In this document: one piece after another, positions 26,601 through 33,746 of the stretch | Layout of the letters: the number at the start of each line of letters is the position of its first letter | Position numbering within the stretch: position 1 is the stretch's first letter | Assembly (NCBI GenBank): GCA_964385305.1 | Contig: CAYLOP010000001.1 | Coordinates: 1 to 64,000 of the forward strand | Source of the DNA: CAYLOP01 sp964385305 | GTDB lineage: Bacteria > Chloroflexota > Anaerolineae > Anaerolineales > E44-bin32 | Direction: 5' to 3' | Length of the DNA: 64,000 nt | Made by a program: the position numbers and the translations under genes | The notes under the pieces: generated by a model | Database searches by the model: none | The model's input: only the letters and a program-made list of their open reading frames with translations | What the model was told of the DNA's origin: nothing

Positions 26601-27253
26601 TGCCGAAATCGGTGTGGATCCTTGGCGGAGACGGCTGGGGCTACGACATCGGCTACGGTGGTCTGGACCATGTTTTGGCCTCCGGACGTAATGTCAACGT
26701 CCTTCTGCTCGACACCGGTGTTTATTCCAATACCGGCGGCCAGGCGTCCAAGGCCACGCCTCGCGCTGCGGTAGCGAAATTTGCCGCTGCGGGGAAGGAT
26801 ATGCCCAAGAAGGACTTGGGCGCGATCACCATGACCTATGGCAACATCTACGTCGCCCAGGTGGCCTTCGGCGCCAATATGACGCAGTTGGTCAAGGCCT
26901 TCCAAGAAGCCGAAGCCTATGACGGCCCATCTCTGATCATCGCCTACAGCCACTGCATTGCCCATGGAATCGACATGACCACGGCAGCAGATCTGCACAA
27001 GGATGCAGTGGCAACGGGCTTCTGGCCCCTGTATCGTTACAATCCAATGCTGGCGGAGGAAGGCAAGAATCCGCTGCAATTGGACTCGAAGGCCCCCACG
27101 GAAAGCATTGACGAGTTTATGTACAAGCAAAATCGCTTCCGTTCTCTGCGCCAGGCGAATCCAGACCGGGCGAACATGCTCCTGGAGGCGCTCCGGAACG
27201 ATGTGATCACCCGCTGGAAGTTCTACGAACAAATGGCAAACCTCGACATCTAA
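23672..27253 (+). CDS. nifJ: Pyruvate:ferredoxin (flavodoxin) oxidoreductase, single chain
   Basis: 1193 residues, the usual size of homodimeric PFOR. It converts pyruvate and CoA to acetyl-CoA, CO2 and reduced ferredoxin in the cytoplasm. Visible are the N-terminal pyrimidine-binding domain (IYPITPSSPMGE), the CoA/transketolase C-like region, two [4Fe-4S] motifs (CIQCNQCSLVCP, CTGCGACVHICP), and the TPP domain with ACAGCGETPY, ATGCSSIFGGN and the Mg-binding DGWGYDIGYGG. AAAGGAG precedes ATG 23672. It is highly expressed in anaerobes; codon choice and strong hairpin after the stop fit that. Confidence 0.96.
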   Translation: MVEKVAKRKYVPYDGNAAAAHAAYATNEVIAIYPITPSSPMGEIADAKAADGEVNIWGTVPNVTEMQSEGGAAGAVHGALTTGSLTTTFTASQGLLLMIPNMFKIAGELTPTVFHIAARSVAAQALSIFGDHSDVMAARSTGWGLLSSNNIQEVMDFGLIAQAAALESRVPFLHFFDGFRSSHEIQKIEELTHEDMRAMIDEEWVIAHRNRGLSPDRPSIRGTAQNPDVFFAARETVNPYYLKTPAIVQGAMDRFAKIVGREYHLFDYVGAPDAERVVVMMGSGADTMHETVEHLVAQGEKVGMIKVRLYRPFDKGAFIGALPKTVKSIAVLDRTKEPGAGGEPLYLDVQNALVETAIDGSKSRDALPIVVGGRYGLGSREFNPGMAKSVLDNLAQKEPRNHFTVGIYDDLTKTNLPWDDTFSAESANVHRAMFYGLGGDGTVGANKNSIKIIGKATDYYAQGYFQYDSKKSGSMTISHLRFSPDPIRSTYLLQEAEFVACHAFAFLERYDILGNLKPGGTFLLNSPYPADEVWDKLPYEVQEALIDKQAKFYIIDAYSLANSLGLGSRINVIMQTAFFSISGVLPEEKALKMMELAVEDTYGLKGKAVVGMNIKAANLATDRIHKITLPEKATSKNHMLPPVPVDAPEFVQKVTGEMIARRGEEIPVSLLPNDGTYPTGTTKYEKRNVALEIPVWDPEVCIQCNQCSLVCPHAAIRAKVYDASLANGNAPEGWQSVPAKGRAFEGMMYTLQVAPEDCTGCGACVHICPAHAKDEKGEKTEHKAINMASQPPIRLQEVAKWDYFLSIPDPDPSLFNRFSTKGSQFLPAMFEFSGACAGCGETPYVKLLSQLFGDRMIVANATGCSSIFGGNLPTTPYAPRSDGRGPAWSNSLFEDNAEFGMGMRLTVDRQTTFAKELLDKVDIKGAAELIESIKTADVSTQEGIEAQRGRVSELKAHLEKQNDPIAKRLLSVADFLVPKSVWILGGDGWGYDIGYGGLDHVLASGRNVNVLLLDTGVYSNTGGQASKATPRAAVAKFAAAGKDMPKKDLGAITMTYGNIYVAQVAFGANMTQLVKAFQEAEAYDGPSLIIAYSHCIAHGIDMTTAADLHKDAVATGFWPLYRYNPMLAEEGKNPLQLDSKAPTESIDEFMYKQNRFRSLRQANPDRANMLLEALRNDVITRWKFYEQMANLDI

Positions 27254-27281
27254 GTTACATCGTACCCCGGTTTGCCGTTAT

Positions 27282-27320
27282 GCTCCCCGCATGCGTTGCG
27301 CTTGCGGGGAGCAATTTATT
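27282..27320 (+). terminator. Intrinsic terminator of nifJ
   Basis: GCTCCCCGCA (27282-27291) pairs with TGCGGGGAGC (27303-27312) around an 11-nt loop, followed by AATTTATT, 29 bases after the nifJ stop. Confidence 0.75.
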
Positions 27321-27451
27321 CTTTAGCTGGATGGTGTGCTTGCGGTATTCGCGTGGAATGCCACTATAACTCTATGCTGGTTGGAGCGCAGGCGGGTAGG
27401 GATAGGGCGTGCGCATCATATGCATCAAGACAAGCGAACACCAGGTTTTGT

Positions 27452-28432
27452 TTAGATCATGCCTTGGGAGCGATACCAATCATATGCGGCCTGTGCTGCG
27501 TCTCGGAAGAGGCGCGGGGCTGGGAGTTGGAGGCCGCGTTGTGATTTGGAAAGATCACAGTATAGATGGTGGCGGCTCATGCGTAATTGAGCGCTGTTGA
27601 AAGGAAGGCGGATCATAGGCTGCAGCGAATCGATCAAACGGGCTGCGGGATCGACGATCCAGTTCGGTATCTTCAACCAGGGAGGCCGCCGCCCGACGAC
27701 CTCTGCCAGTATCGTGAAAGCCTCGTGATGCGATAAGTTTTCCCCACCAAGGATGTATCGCTCGCCAGGAATACCTCGCAAGGCAGCAGCCAGATGACCC
27801 TCGACGACATCCTGGATATGGACTGCGTTGATACCCCCTTCTAGCCAAAAGAAGTCCCATCCTCGGGCAGCTTCGATAACCATCGATCCGCCGATGCGAT
27901 TAAGGTCGCCTGGTCCCATCACGACGGTGGGATTGACGATGATAACTTCGATACCCCGGGCGGCAACTTTCAATGCCTCGATCTCGGACTGACGCTTGGC
28001 GTAGCCATAGGGGAAGATTTCAGGGTCCAAGTTGAAGCTGTGATCCTCCGTCAGCAGTTCTCCATGCGTTGGAACGCCCATCGCCGCAATAGAGCTGGTG
28101 AGCACGACGCGTGCAACACCTGCATCGAGGGCGCCCTGCAGCACATTTTGAGTGCCATCGATGGCCGTGGTTAGGACCCCTTCGGGGTGGCGCCAGTAAG
28201 CCGAGAGCGCTGCTGCGTGGAATACCCAGTCCACATCCTCGAAAGCATTATGCAGCGTATTCGGTTGGAGGATGTCAGCGACAACACGCTCGACGGGTAG
28301 GCTATCGAGCGCCGCAAGCGACGAGGTCGGGCGATGCATCGCGCGTACACGGTAGCCACGCGAAACAAGCTCGCGGCAAAGCGACGAGCCGATAAAGCCC
28401 GTCGCACCGGTGATAAGTACGGTCTCAGTCAA
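27452..28432 (-). CDS. NAD-dependent epimerase/dehydratase-type reductase
   Basis: 326 residues, an extended short-chain dehydrogenase: LITGATGFIGSSLCREL for NAD(P) binding, VFHAAALSAYW, the catalytic YGYAKR with Ser/Tyr/Lys, and NPTVVMGPGD. It resembles HpnA-type and dihydroflavonol-reductase-type proteins. It overlaps the preceding aminoacyl-lipid-type synthase by eight bases, so it is translated with it. In proteobacterial sphingolipid synthesis the ceramide reductase CerR is a protein of this very type encoded with serine palmitoyltransferase; the same role is inferred here, not shown. Confidence 0.85.
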   Translation of the reverse strand: MTETVLITGATGFIGSSLCRELVSRGYRVRAMHRPTSSLAALDSLPVERVVADILQPNTLHNAFEDVDWVFHAAALSAYWRHPEGVLTTAIDGTQNVLQGALDAGVARVVLTSSIAAMGVPTHGELLTEDHSFNLDPEIFPYGYAKRQSEIEALKVAARGIEVIIVNPTVVMGPGDLNRIGGSMVIEAARGWDFFWLEGGINAVHIQDVVEGHLAAALRGIPGERYILGGENLSHHEAFTILAEVVGRRPPWLKIPNWIVDPAARLIDSLQPMIRLPFNSAQLRMSRHHLYCDLSKSQRGLQLPAPRLFRDAAQAAYDWYRSQGMI

Positions 28433-29606
28433 TGAGATTCAACTTTCGGCCAACTTCGCCCAGGATGTTGAGGGCGCGGTCGATTTGTTCATCGGTGTGA
28501 GTGGCCATGTAGCTTGTGCGCAGCAAACACATATCCGGTGGGACAGCGGGGGAGACCACCGCGTTGGTATAAAGCCCAGCCTCAAAACACATTTTCCAGG
28601 CCATGAAGGTTTCTTCCATACCGCCAATAATGATGGGGATGATAGGCGTGACGCTTGCACAGGTGTCGAAGCCCATGGCTTGCAATCCGGTTCGCATCCG
28701 TTCGGTTACTTCCCAGAGGCGTTCGACGTGTTCCGGTTCGTTTTCCATGATGTCGAGCGCTGCGAGCACGGCGGCGACGTTGGAGGCCGGCATGGATGCG
28801 CTGAAGATCATGGAGCGTGCGTTGTGCTGAATGTAGTGCACCACATCTTCGGCGCCGGCGATGAAGCCCCCCAGGGAAGCGAAAGATTTGCTAAAGGTTC
28901 CCATGATCAAATCGACATGATCGGTGACACCGAAGTGTGCAGCGGTGCCGCGCCCGCCCCCCATCACGCCCAGGCTGTGGGCGTCATCGACCATCAGGCG
29001 GGCGCCGTACTTCTCGCAGATGGGGCATATCTCGGGGAGCGGTGCCAGATCACCACCCATACTGTATACGCCATCCACAACGACCATCCTGCCTATCTTT
29101 TCATCGATCATCCCCAAAACGCGCTCAAGGTGCTCAAGGTCGTTGTGATTGAAGCGTCTGGTTTGGCCCATTGCCAGTCGGCAGCCATCCACAATGCTGG
29201 CATGATCATCTTTGTCGGTGACGACGGTCTCCCCGCGGCCGATCAGACAGGAGATCACACCTAGATTGACCTGATAACCTGTGCTGAAGACCAGGGCAGC
29301 CTCTTTTCCGACGAAGACTGCCAGACGGGTTTCCAATTCCTTGTGCAGGGCGAGCGTACCATTGAGGAACCTCGATCCTGTGCAGCTTGTGCCATAGCGT
29401 TTCACGGCGTCGAGAGCGGCCTGGCGCACGCGCGGGTCTGTCGTAAGTCCGAGATAGTTATTGGAACCAATCATGAGAATGCGGCGGCCGTCGATCACAA
29501 CCTCGGTGCCCTCTGTGTCTTCAAGCGGCAGGAAGTACGGGTAAAGACCGGCAGCTTGCATCTCACGGGCGGCGGTGTATTGGCGGCACTTTTCAAAGAG
29601 ATCCAT
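28425..29606 (-). CDS. Alpha-oxoamine synthase, serine-palmitoyltransferase-like
   Basis: 393 residues, PLP enzyme of the family that includes serine palmitoyltransferase (SPT), KBL and BioF. Features: MIGSNNYLGLTTDPRV, GSRFLNGTLALHKELE, DHASIVDGCRL, VDDAHSLGVMG and the PLP lysine in MGTFSKSFASLGG. The N-terminus AAGLYPYFLPLEDTEGTEV and SRFLNGTL segment are closer to what I recall of Bacteroides SPT than to BioF or KBL. It would condense an amino acid with an acyl thioester, releasing CO2. AAAGGA precedes ATG 29606. The overlapping reductase downstream supports a long-chain-base pathway over biotin synthesis; no other bio gene is present. Confidence 0.88.
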   Translation of the reverse strand: MDLFEKCRQYTAAREMQAAGLYPYFLPLEDTEGTEVVIDGRRILMIGSNNYLGLTTDPRVRQAALDAVKRYGTSCTGSRFLNGTLALHKELETRLAVFVGKEAALVFSTGYQVNLGVISCLIGRGETVVTDKDDHASIVDGCRLAMGQTRRFNHNDLEHLERVLGMIDEKIGRMVVVDGVYSMGGDLAPLPEICPICEKYGARLMVDDAHSLGVMGGGRGTAAHFGVTDHVDLIMGTFSKSFASLGGFIAGAEDVVHYIQHNARSMIFSASMPASNVAAVLAALDIMENEPEHVERLWEVTERMRTGLQAMGFDTCASVTPIIPIIIGGMEETFMAWKMCFEAGLYTNAVVSPAVPPDMCLLRTSYMATHTDEQIDRALNILGEVGRKLNLID

Positions 29607-29974
29607 AGGGGGTCCTTTCTTTTATCCCATGTCTTCTATTCGTCATAACACTAAAGAATAGCCGCCGATTTGCCGACCATGTAAATATGCTCGCGATAAT
29701 CCGATGATGAGATTTCTTGTGGTTTTGATAGGAGGGACGTTTTGTCGTGATGTTTGGCTGATTGTGGGCGGACGCACGCAAGGATAAGGCGATCGAGCGT
29801 TCTTGTCAAAGGATTCATCCATAGTGGCGGTGAAGAACCTTCGTGGGATCATTACTGGAATTGCCCTGATGCAAACCAGTGTTGACAGATAGACCTCACC
29901 AGGAATCTTCACCCACCTTGAGGCTGAAAGCCAATATCCTTACAATACAGTTTATTGGAGGAGGTGTCGTCTGC
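29607..29974. other. Divergent intergenic region, 368 bases
   Basis: It separates the SPT-like gene (minus) from the HAD gene (plus). A plus-strand promoter is listed separately. On the minus strand I see an AT-rich stretch near 29640-29690 but no convincing -35/-10 pair. No RNA gene or open frame with a ribosome-binding site was found. Confidence 0.45.
29918..29946 (+). promoter_or_regulatory. Sigma-70-like promoter of the HAD phosphatase gene
   Basis: TTGAGG (29918-29923) and TACAAT (29941-29946) at 17-base spacing, 28 bases before ATG 29975. A perfect TTGACA at 29882-29887 lies further upstream but lacks a matching -10. Confidence 0.5.
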
Positions 29975-30640
29975 ATGAAAAACCGTCGTCGTGGCGTCCT
30001 TTGGGATTTAGATGGTGTGTTGGCGGATACGGGGGAGTCTCACTATCAATCGTGGGTCGAGACTTTAACGGAGAACGGCATCCCTTTCACACGTGAGCAG
30101 TTCCAGGCGACATTCGGCATGAACAACAAGGGGATTCTAACGATTCTCCTGGGACACCCTCCCGACCCAGAAATGTTGGCGAAGATCGGCCAGGCAAAGG
30201 AACACCGTTTTCGCCAGGCCATTCGGGGAAGCGTGAGGCCGCTCCCAGGCGTGTTGGTATGGCTTGAGCGTTTGGGGGAAATGGGCGTCCGCCAGGCGGT
30301 CGCCTCCTCGGCGCCGTATGAGAATGTCGAAGCATTGGTCGATGAACTGGAGATATCATCGTTCTTCGATGCCCTGGTATCGGGAAGCGGTATGCCTGGA
30401 AAACCGAACCCAGACGTTTTCCTCCATACTGCCCGGCAGATCGATGTGCTGCCCGAGCGCTGTATCGTGGTCGAGGATGCGATCGCAGGTGTGACGGCAG
30501 CCAAGCGCGCCGGGATGAAGTGCATCGCGGTAACGACCACCAACCCGGCTGAAACACTAAGCGCGGCTGATATCGTGGTTGAGGGGCTCGATAAACTCCA
30601 GCCCGATGTGATTGACACACTTCTTCCATCTTTGGAGTGA
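29975..30640 (+). CDS. HAD-family phosphatase/beta-phosphoglucomutase-like
   Basis: 221 residues of HAD superfamily, subclass with an alpha-helical cap. The nucleophile motif is LWDLDGVLADT, motif II AVASSAP, motif III Lys in GSGMPGKPNPDVFL and motif IV VVEDAIAGVTAAKRAGM. This set is typical of beta-phosphoglucomutases and sugar-phosphate phosphatases; the exact substrate is unknown. ATG 29975 is preceded by GGAGGAGG at ten bases. Confidence 0.85.
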   Translation: MKNRRRGVLWDLDGVLADTGESHYQSWVETLTENGIPFTREQFQATFGMNNKGILTILLGHPPDPEMLAKIGQAKEHRFRQAIRGSVRPLPGVLVWLERLGEMGVRQAVASSAPYENVEALVDELEISSFFDALVSGSGMPGKPNPDVFLHTARQIDVLPERCIVVEDAIAGVTAAKRAGMKCIAVTTTNPAETLSAADIVVEGLDKLQPDVIDTLLPSLE

Positions 30641-30721
30641 TCCGTTCCACATTGGGACGCGCGTCATCAGCACTCTCATTCGCGTTGGGTTTAATGTATG
30701 TGCTGAGCGCTACACGATCAC

Positions 30722-30749
30722 TTGACTTCGCCCTCTCACCCTGTATAAT
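30722..30749 (+). promoter_or_regulatory. Promoter of the serS T-box transcript
   Basis: TTGACT (30722-30727) and a perfect TATAAT (30744-30749) with 16-base spacing. The predicted start near 30756 matches the beginning of the T-box leader. Confidence 0.75.
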
Positions 30750-30769
30750 CGAGCCAACAGTCCATAGGC

Positions 30770-31044
30770 GCACGTGCGCCATCGAAAGATAAGCGCGGAG
30801 CCCAGTAGCCTGGGGCACCCCACACAGAGAGCCGCCGGTTGGTGCGAGGCGGCGCAGGTAACACAGGTGAATCCCCTCCGCCGGCCTTCACGAGAGGCTT
30901 GTCGCTCCCGCAGGGGCGGAAAACTCCGCCGTAAGGGAAGCCGGGTTCGCCCGTTACAGCGCATAGAGGCCGCTCCGGCGGCGAAAGCAGGTGGCACCAC
31001 GAGCGCCCCCTCGTCCTGCAGATGAGGGGGCGTAACGATTTTTT
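30770..31044 (+). promoter_or_regulatory. T-box riboswitch, serine-specific (UCC specifier)
   Basis: A tRNA-sensing leader that controls serS by uncharged tRNA-Ser. Stem I landmarks: the AG-bulge AGAGAGCCG near 30826 and distal loop GGTTGGTGCGAGGCGG, then GGTGAA followed by the specifier TCC at 30872-30874 (serine). The T-box proper is CAGGTGGCACCACGA near 30988-31002; its TGGC bulge (30992-30995) would pair with a GCCA tRNA end, consistent with the G discriminator of tRNA-Ser. A terminator stem follows (31004-31015 with 31021-31032) and then TTTTTT. Charged tRNA should favour termination, uncharged tRNA read-through. Confidence 0.93.
31004..31044 (+). terminator. T-box regulated terminator before serS
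   Basis: CGCCCCCTCGTC (31004-31015) pairs with GATGAGGGGGCG (31021-31032) with one G-U pair and a 5-nt loop; a run of six T ends at 31044. The serS ribosome-binding site AGGAGG begins one base later, so the stem could also influence translation. Confidence 0.8.
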
Positions 31045-31056
31045 AGGAGGCGTGCC

Positions 31057-32340
31057 ATGCTGGACATACAACTCATCCGTGAGAAACCAGAAGAAGTCAA
31101 AGCTGCTTTGGCGAGACGCGGGATCGCACCCCCGATCGACCAAGTCCTAAGCCTAGACTCCCAATGGCGCGAGACGCTGACCGAGGTTGAGACGCTGAAG
31201 GCAGAGCGCAACAAGGTCTCAAAAGAGATCGGGAAGATGGCAGATAAGGGAGCGCGCCAGGATCGCATCGCAGCGATGCGGGAGCTTGGTGCGCGTATCG
31301 ATGCGCTCGATGGTGAGGTTGCCGAGGTGGAGGCGCAGATCCACGAACTCCTGATTGAGATCCCCAATCTTCCACACCTGAGTGTCCCAGATGGTCCCGA
31401 CGAGAGTGCCAATGTGGTGGTGCGCACCGTCGGCGAACTGCGCACCTTCGATTTTGATCCCAAACCCCATTGGGAATTGGGATCTGCGCTTGGGATCATG
31501 GATTTCGAACGGGGCGTTAAGGTCACGGGGTCGCGCTTCTACGTGTTAAGCGGAGCGGGTGCGCGCCTGCAGCGCGCCCTGATCGCGTGGATGCTCGATC
31601 TGCATATCAGGCAGGGCTATCAAGAGAAGTACACGCCTTTCATCGTGCGAGGAGAAACCCTGTTCGCAGCCGGACAGTTGCCGAAGTTCAAGGACAATCT
31701 CTATAAGGACCATGAGGAGGATTTGTGGATGGTGCCCACGGCTGAAGTCCCCCTGACCGGCTTGCACATGGAGGAGATCCTCGATGGTCAGACCTTGCCG
31801 CGCCACTACACCGCCTATACGCCCTGCTTCCGGCGAGAAAAGATGTCGGCGGGCCGTGATGTGCGTGGAATCAAACGCGGGCACCAGTTCGACAAGGTGG
31901 AGATGTACACCTTCTGTACGCCGGAAACTTCGCAGGACGAACTGGAGCAAATGGTGGCGCATGCTGAGGAGACCTGTCAGCAATTGGGGTTTGCCTATCG
32001 CGTGATCGAATTGTGCACTGGCGACCTTGGCTTCACCTCCAGCAAGACGTACGACATTGAAGTATGGGCGCCGGGTTGTGATGAGTGGCTGGAGATCTCG
32101 TCGCTCTCCAACTGTACAGATTTCCAGGCACGCCGCGCCAACGCGCGCTATCGCCCTGAAACGGGTGCGAAGACGCGTTTTGTACACACGTTGAATGGTT
32201 CGGGATTGGGACTACCGCGCACGCTTATTGCCGTACTCGAGAATTATCAGCAGGCGGATGGCAGCGTTGCAGTTCCTGAGGTGCTTCAGCCGTGGATGGG
32301 TGGAATCGACATGATCACACCGGAGCATCATGGCGAGTAA
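31057..32340 (+). CDS. serS: Seryl-tRNA synthetase
   Basis: 427 residues. The N-terminal antiparallel coiled coil that grips the tRNA-Ser long arm covers about residues 25-105. Class II motifs follow: motif 2 [20 protein letters not shown] and motif 3 [20 protein letters not shown]. It charges tRNA-Ser (and tRNA-Sec) with serine in the cytoplasm. ATG 31057 follows AGGAGG at 31045-31050. The T-box upstream with a serine specifier independently confirms the identity. It overlaps the next gene by 11 bases. Confidence 0.97.
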   Translation: MLDIQLIREKPEEVKAALARRGIAPPIDQVLSLDSQWRETLTEVETLKAERNKVSKEIGKMADKGARQDRIAAMRELGARIDALDGEVAEVEAQIHELLIEIPNLPHLSVPDGPDESANVVVRTVGELRTFDFDPKPHWELGSALGIMDFERGVKVTGSRFYVLSGAGARLQRALIAWMLDLHIRQGYQEKYTPFIVRGETLFAAGQLPKFKDNLYKDHEEDLWMVPTAEVPLTGLHMEEILDGQTLPRHYTAYTPCFRREKMSAGRDVRGIKRGHQFDKVEMYTFCTPETSQDELEQMVAHAEETCQQLGFAYRVIELCTGDLGFTSSKTYDIEVWAPGCDEWLEISSLSNCTDFQARRANARYRPETGAKTRFVHTLNGSGLGLPRTLIAVLENYQQADGSVAVPEVLQPWMGGIDMITPEHHGE

Positions 32341-32821
32341 AATTCTGGTCTCAGTCCTTGTTGGCCTGGTGATGCTGTTGGGTTTGGCAGGCGTGCTGAT
32401 TCCCGTGCTTCCAGATGTGCTCTTGATCTGGGGTGCTGCGCTGGGCTATGGATTGGTGATGGGTCTGGAGGGGCGAGGTGCATGGTTTTTCGGTGCGATC
32501 ACACTTCTAGGGGTTGCTGCACTGGCGGCCGAAGTGTGGGTGAGCGGGATCAGCGCGAAGAAGAGCGGGGCATCCTTCTGGACAGTACTTACCGGATTTT
32601 CGGTGGGAGCAGCGGGTTTCTTCCTCCTGGGCCCAATAGGCGCTGTCATTGGATTGCTGCTGGGGATCTTCCTTTTCCAGCTGATCCGTCTCCGGGAGGT
32701 GAGAGAGGCAGCGCGAACTGTACTCGGAACAGGCTTGGGTTGTGGGGCGTCGTTCGTGGTGAAGTACCTATTAGCGCTTGGGATGTTCGTAACCTGGTTG
32801 CTGTGGGTGTTCCTGGGGTAG
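32330..32821 (+). CDS. DUF456-family membrane protein
   Basis: 163 residues with four or five membrane helices and the glycine-rich pattern of DUF456 ([21 protein letters not shown] near the N-terminus and [20 protein letters not shown]). Function unknown. ATG 32330 lies inside the end of serS, so translation is probably coupled and the gene shares the T-box transcript. It ends five bases before the convergent HEAT gene. Confidence 0.85.
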   Translation: MASKILVSVLVGLVMLLGLAGVLIPVLPDVLLIWGAALGYGLVMGLEGRGAWFFGAITLLGVAALAAEVWVSGISAKKSGASFWTVLTGFSVGAAGFFLLGPIGAVIGLLLGIFLFQLIRLREVREAARTVLGTGLGCGASFVVKYLLALGMFVTWLLWVFLG

Positions 32822-32826
32822 TCGAT

Positions 32827-33402
32827 CTAAGGGTTAAAGAAGACCATCCCGACCCCCTGGCGTTCTAAACCTTGCTCAGCCCAGAATTCGACGATGCGGG
32901 ATGAATCGTTTAATGCTGCGAGCAGGGGGGGAATGGCTTGGGGGTTGTCTATGTTTGATAGCGCGCGAACGGCTTCGATGCGAACGCCGGCATTGGGTGA
33001 GACCATGGCTTCGGCCAATGCACCAATGGCAGGCTGGCCGATAGCAGCCAAAGCATCGGAAGCGAGCCGTGCGACCAAGCGATCTGGGTCTTCGAGTACT
33101 TTGATCAGGCCAGGGATAGCAGATGTCATAGGCCGCTTGCGCAAGCCCAGCGCGGTGCACTGCCGTACGGCCGGATCGGGATCATGGAGCGCTTCACGCA
33201 GCGCATCCCAACCCGATGGATCGTCAACGGATGCCAGGGCTCTCACGGCCCACCAGCGATGGTCGCTATTTGGAGAATCAAGCAATGGGGTTATCATTTT
33301 GCTCGCACCCGCCCCCATCTCTGCGAGCTGCGTAACCGCACCCTCCGCCCGAGCGTCGTCCCCGGAGGTTAACGCTTCAAGTAAGGCCTCCAGATCGGTC
33401 AC
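32827..33402 (-). CDS. HEAT-repeat protein
   Basis: 191 residues from GTG 33402 (an upstream in-frame extension would run into the preceding gene). It is made of five or so helical pairs such as HRWWAVRALASVDDPSGWDA, AVRQCTALGLRKR and GVRIEAVRALSNIDNPQAI, the pattern of HEAT/PBS-lyase-type repeats. Such repeats are protein-interaction scaffolds or, in phycobilin lyases, chromophore-binding; no specific role can be given. GGGGA lies 13 bases upstream of the GTG, and the Trm112-like stop is seven bases away, so they form one operon. Confidence 0.75.
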   Translation of the reverse strand: MTDLEALLEALTSGDDARAEGAVTQLAEMGAGASKMITPLLDSPNSDHRWWAVRALASVDDPSGWDALREALHDPDPAVRQCTALGLRKRPMTSAIPGLIKVLEDPDRLVARLASDALAAIGQPAIGALAEAMVSPNAGVRIEAVRALSNIDNPQAIPPLLAALNDSSRIVEFWAEQGLERQGVGMVFFNP

Positions 33403-33409
33403 AAAACTA

Positions 33410-33634
33410 TTAATCCCCGGGAGGTGGGACTGGTAGATCGTCGACGGCGACAGAGACCCACTTGTCGCCCTCATCGATGAGCATGACAGGAATATCGTCT
33501 TTGATAGGGTACTTGCGACCGCAATCCGGTTCTTGGCACACCAGCCAGGTATCCTTGACCAAAGTCAGTAGGCCTTCACGTTCGCGGACGCATGCCGGAC
33601 AGCGTAATATCTCGAGCAGGTCTTCACTGATCAT
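33410..33634 (-). CDS. Trm112-family zinc-binding protein
   Basis: 74 residues. Four zinc cysteines are placed as in the Trm112/YcaR family: LRCPACVRE near the N-terminus and LVCQEPDCGRKYPI in the middle, followed by DDIPVML. Trm112 proteins activate methyltransferases in eukaryotes and archaea; bacterial copies are usually small stand-alone proteins of unknown partner. ATG 33634 is preceded by AGGAGAGA. Confidence 0.88.
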   Translation of the reverse strand: MISEDLLEILRCPACVREREGLLTLVKDTWLVCQEPDCGRKYPIKDDIPVMLIDEGDKWVSVAVDDLPVPPPGD

Positions 33635-33746
33635 GATTCTCTCCTGGGCGACCCGATTCTACCATGGCGCAAGAAAAGAAATCTGTGCATGGTTTTGTCT
33701 TGTCCTCAATTGTGATCATTATAGGCGAGATTTGGGTGGGGTCCAC

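Noticed and set aside
25682..27232. Long open frames on the minus strand inside nifJ
   Set aside because: They are antisense to a gene with complete motifs and have no known domain or ribosome-binding site; GC-rich codon use leaves such shadows open.
28410..29264. 284-codon frame on the plus strand
   Set aside because: Antisense to the SPT-like gene; no family resemblance.
29882..29887. Perfect TTGACA in the SPT/HAD gap
   Set aside because: No acceptable -10 at 15-19 bases downstream; a better pair lies at 29918-29946.
31546..32187. 213-codon frame on the minus strand
   Set aside because: Antisense shadow of serS.
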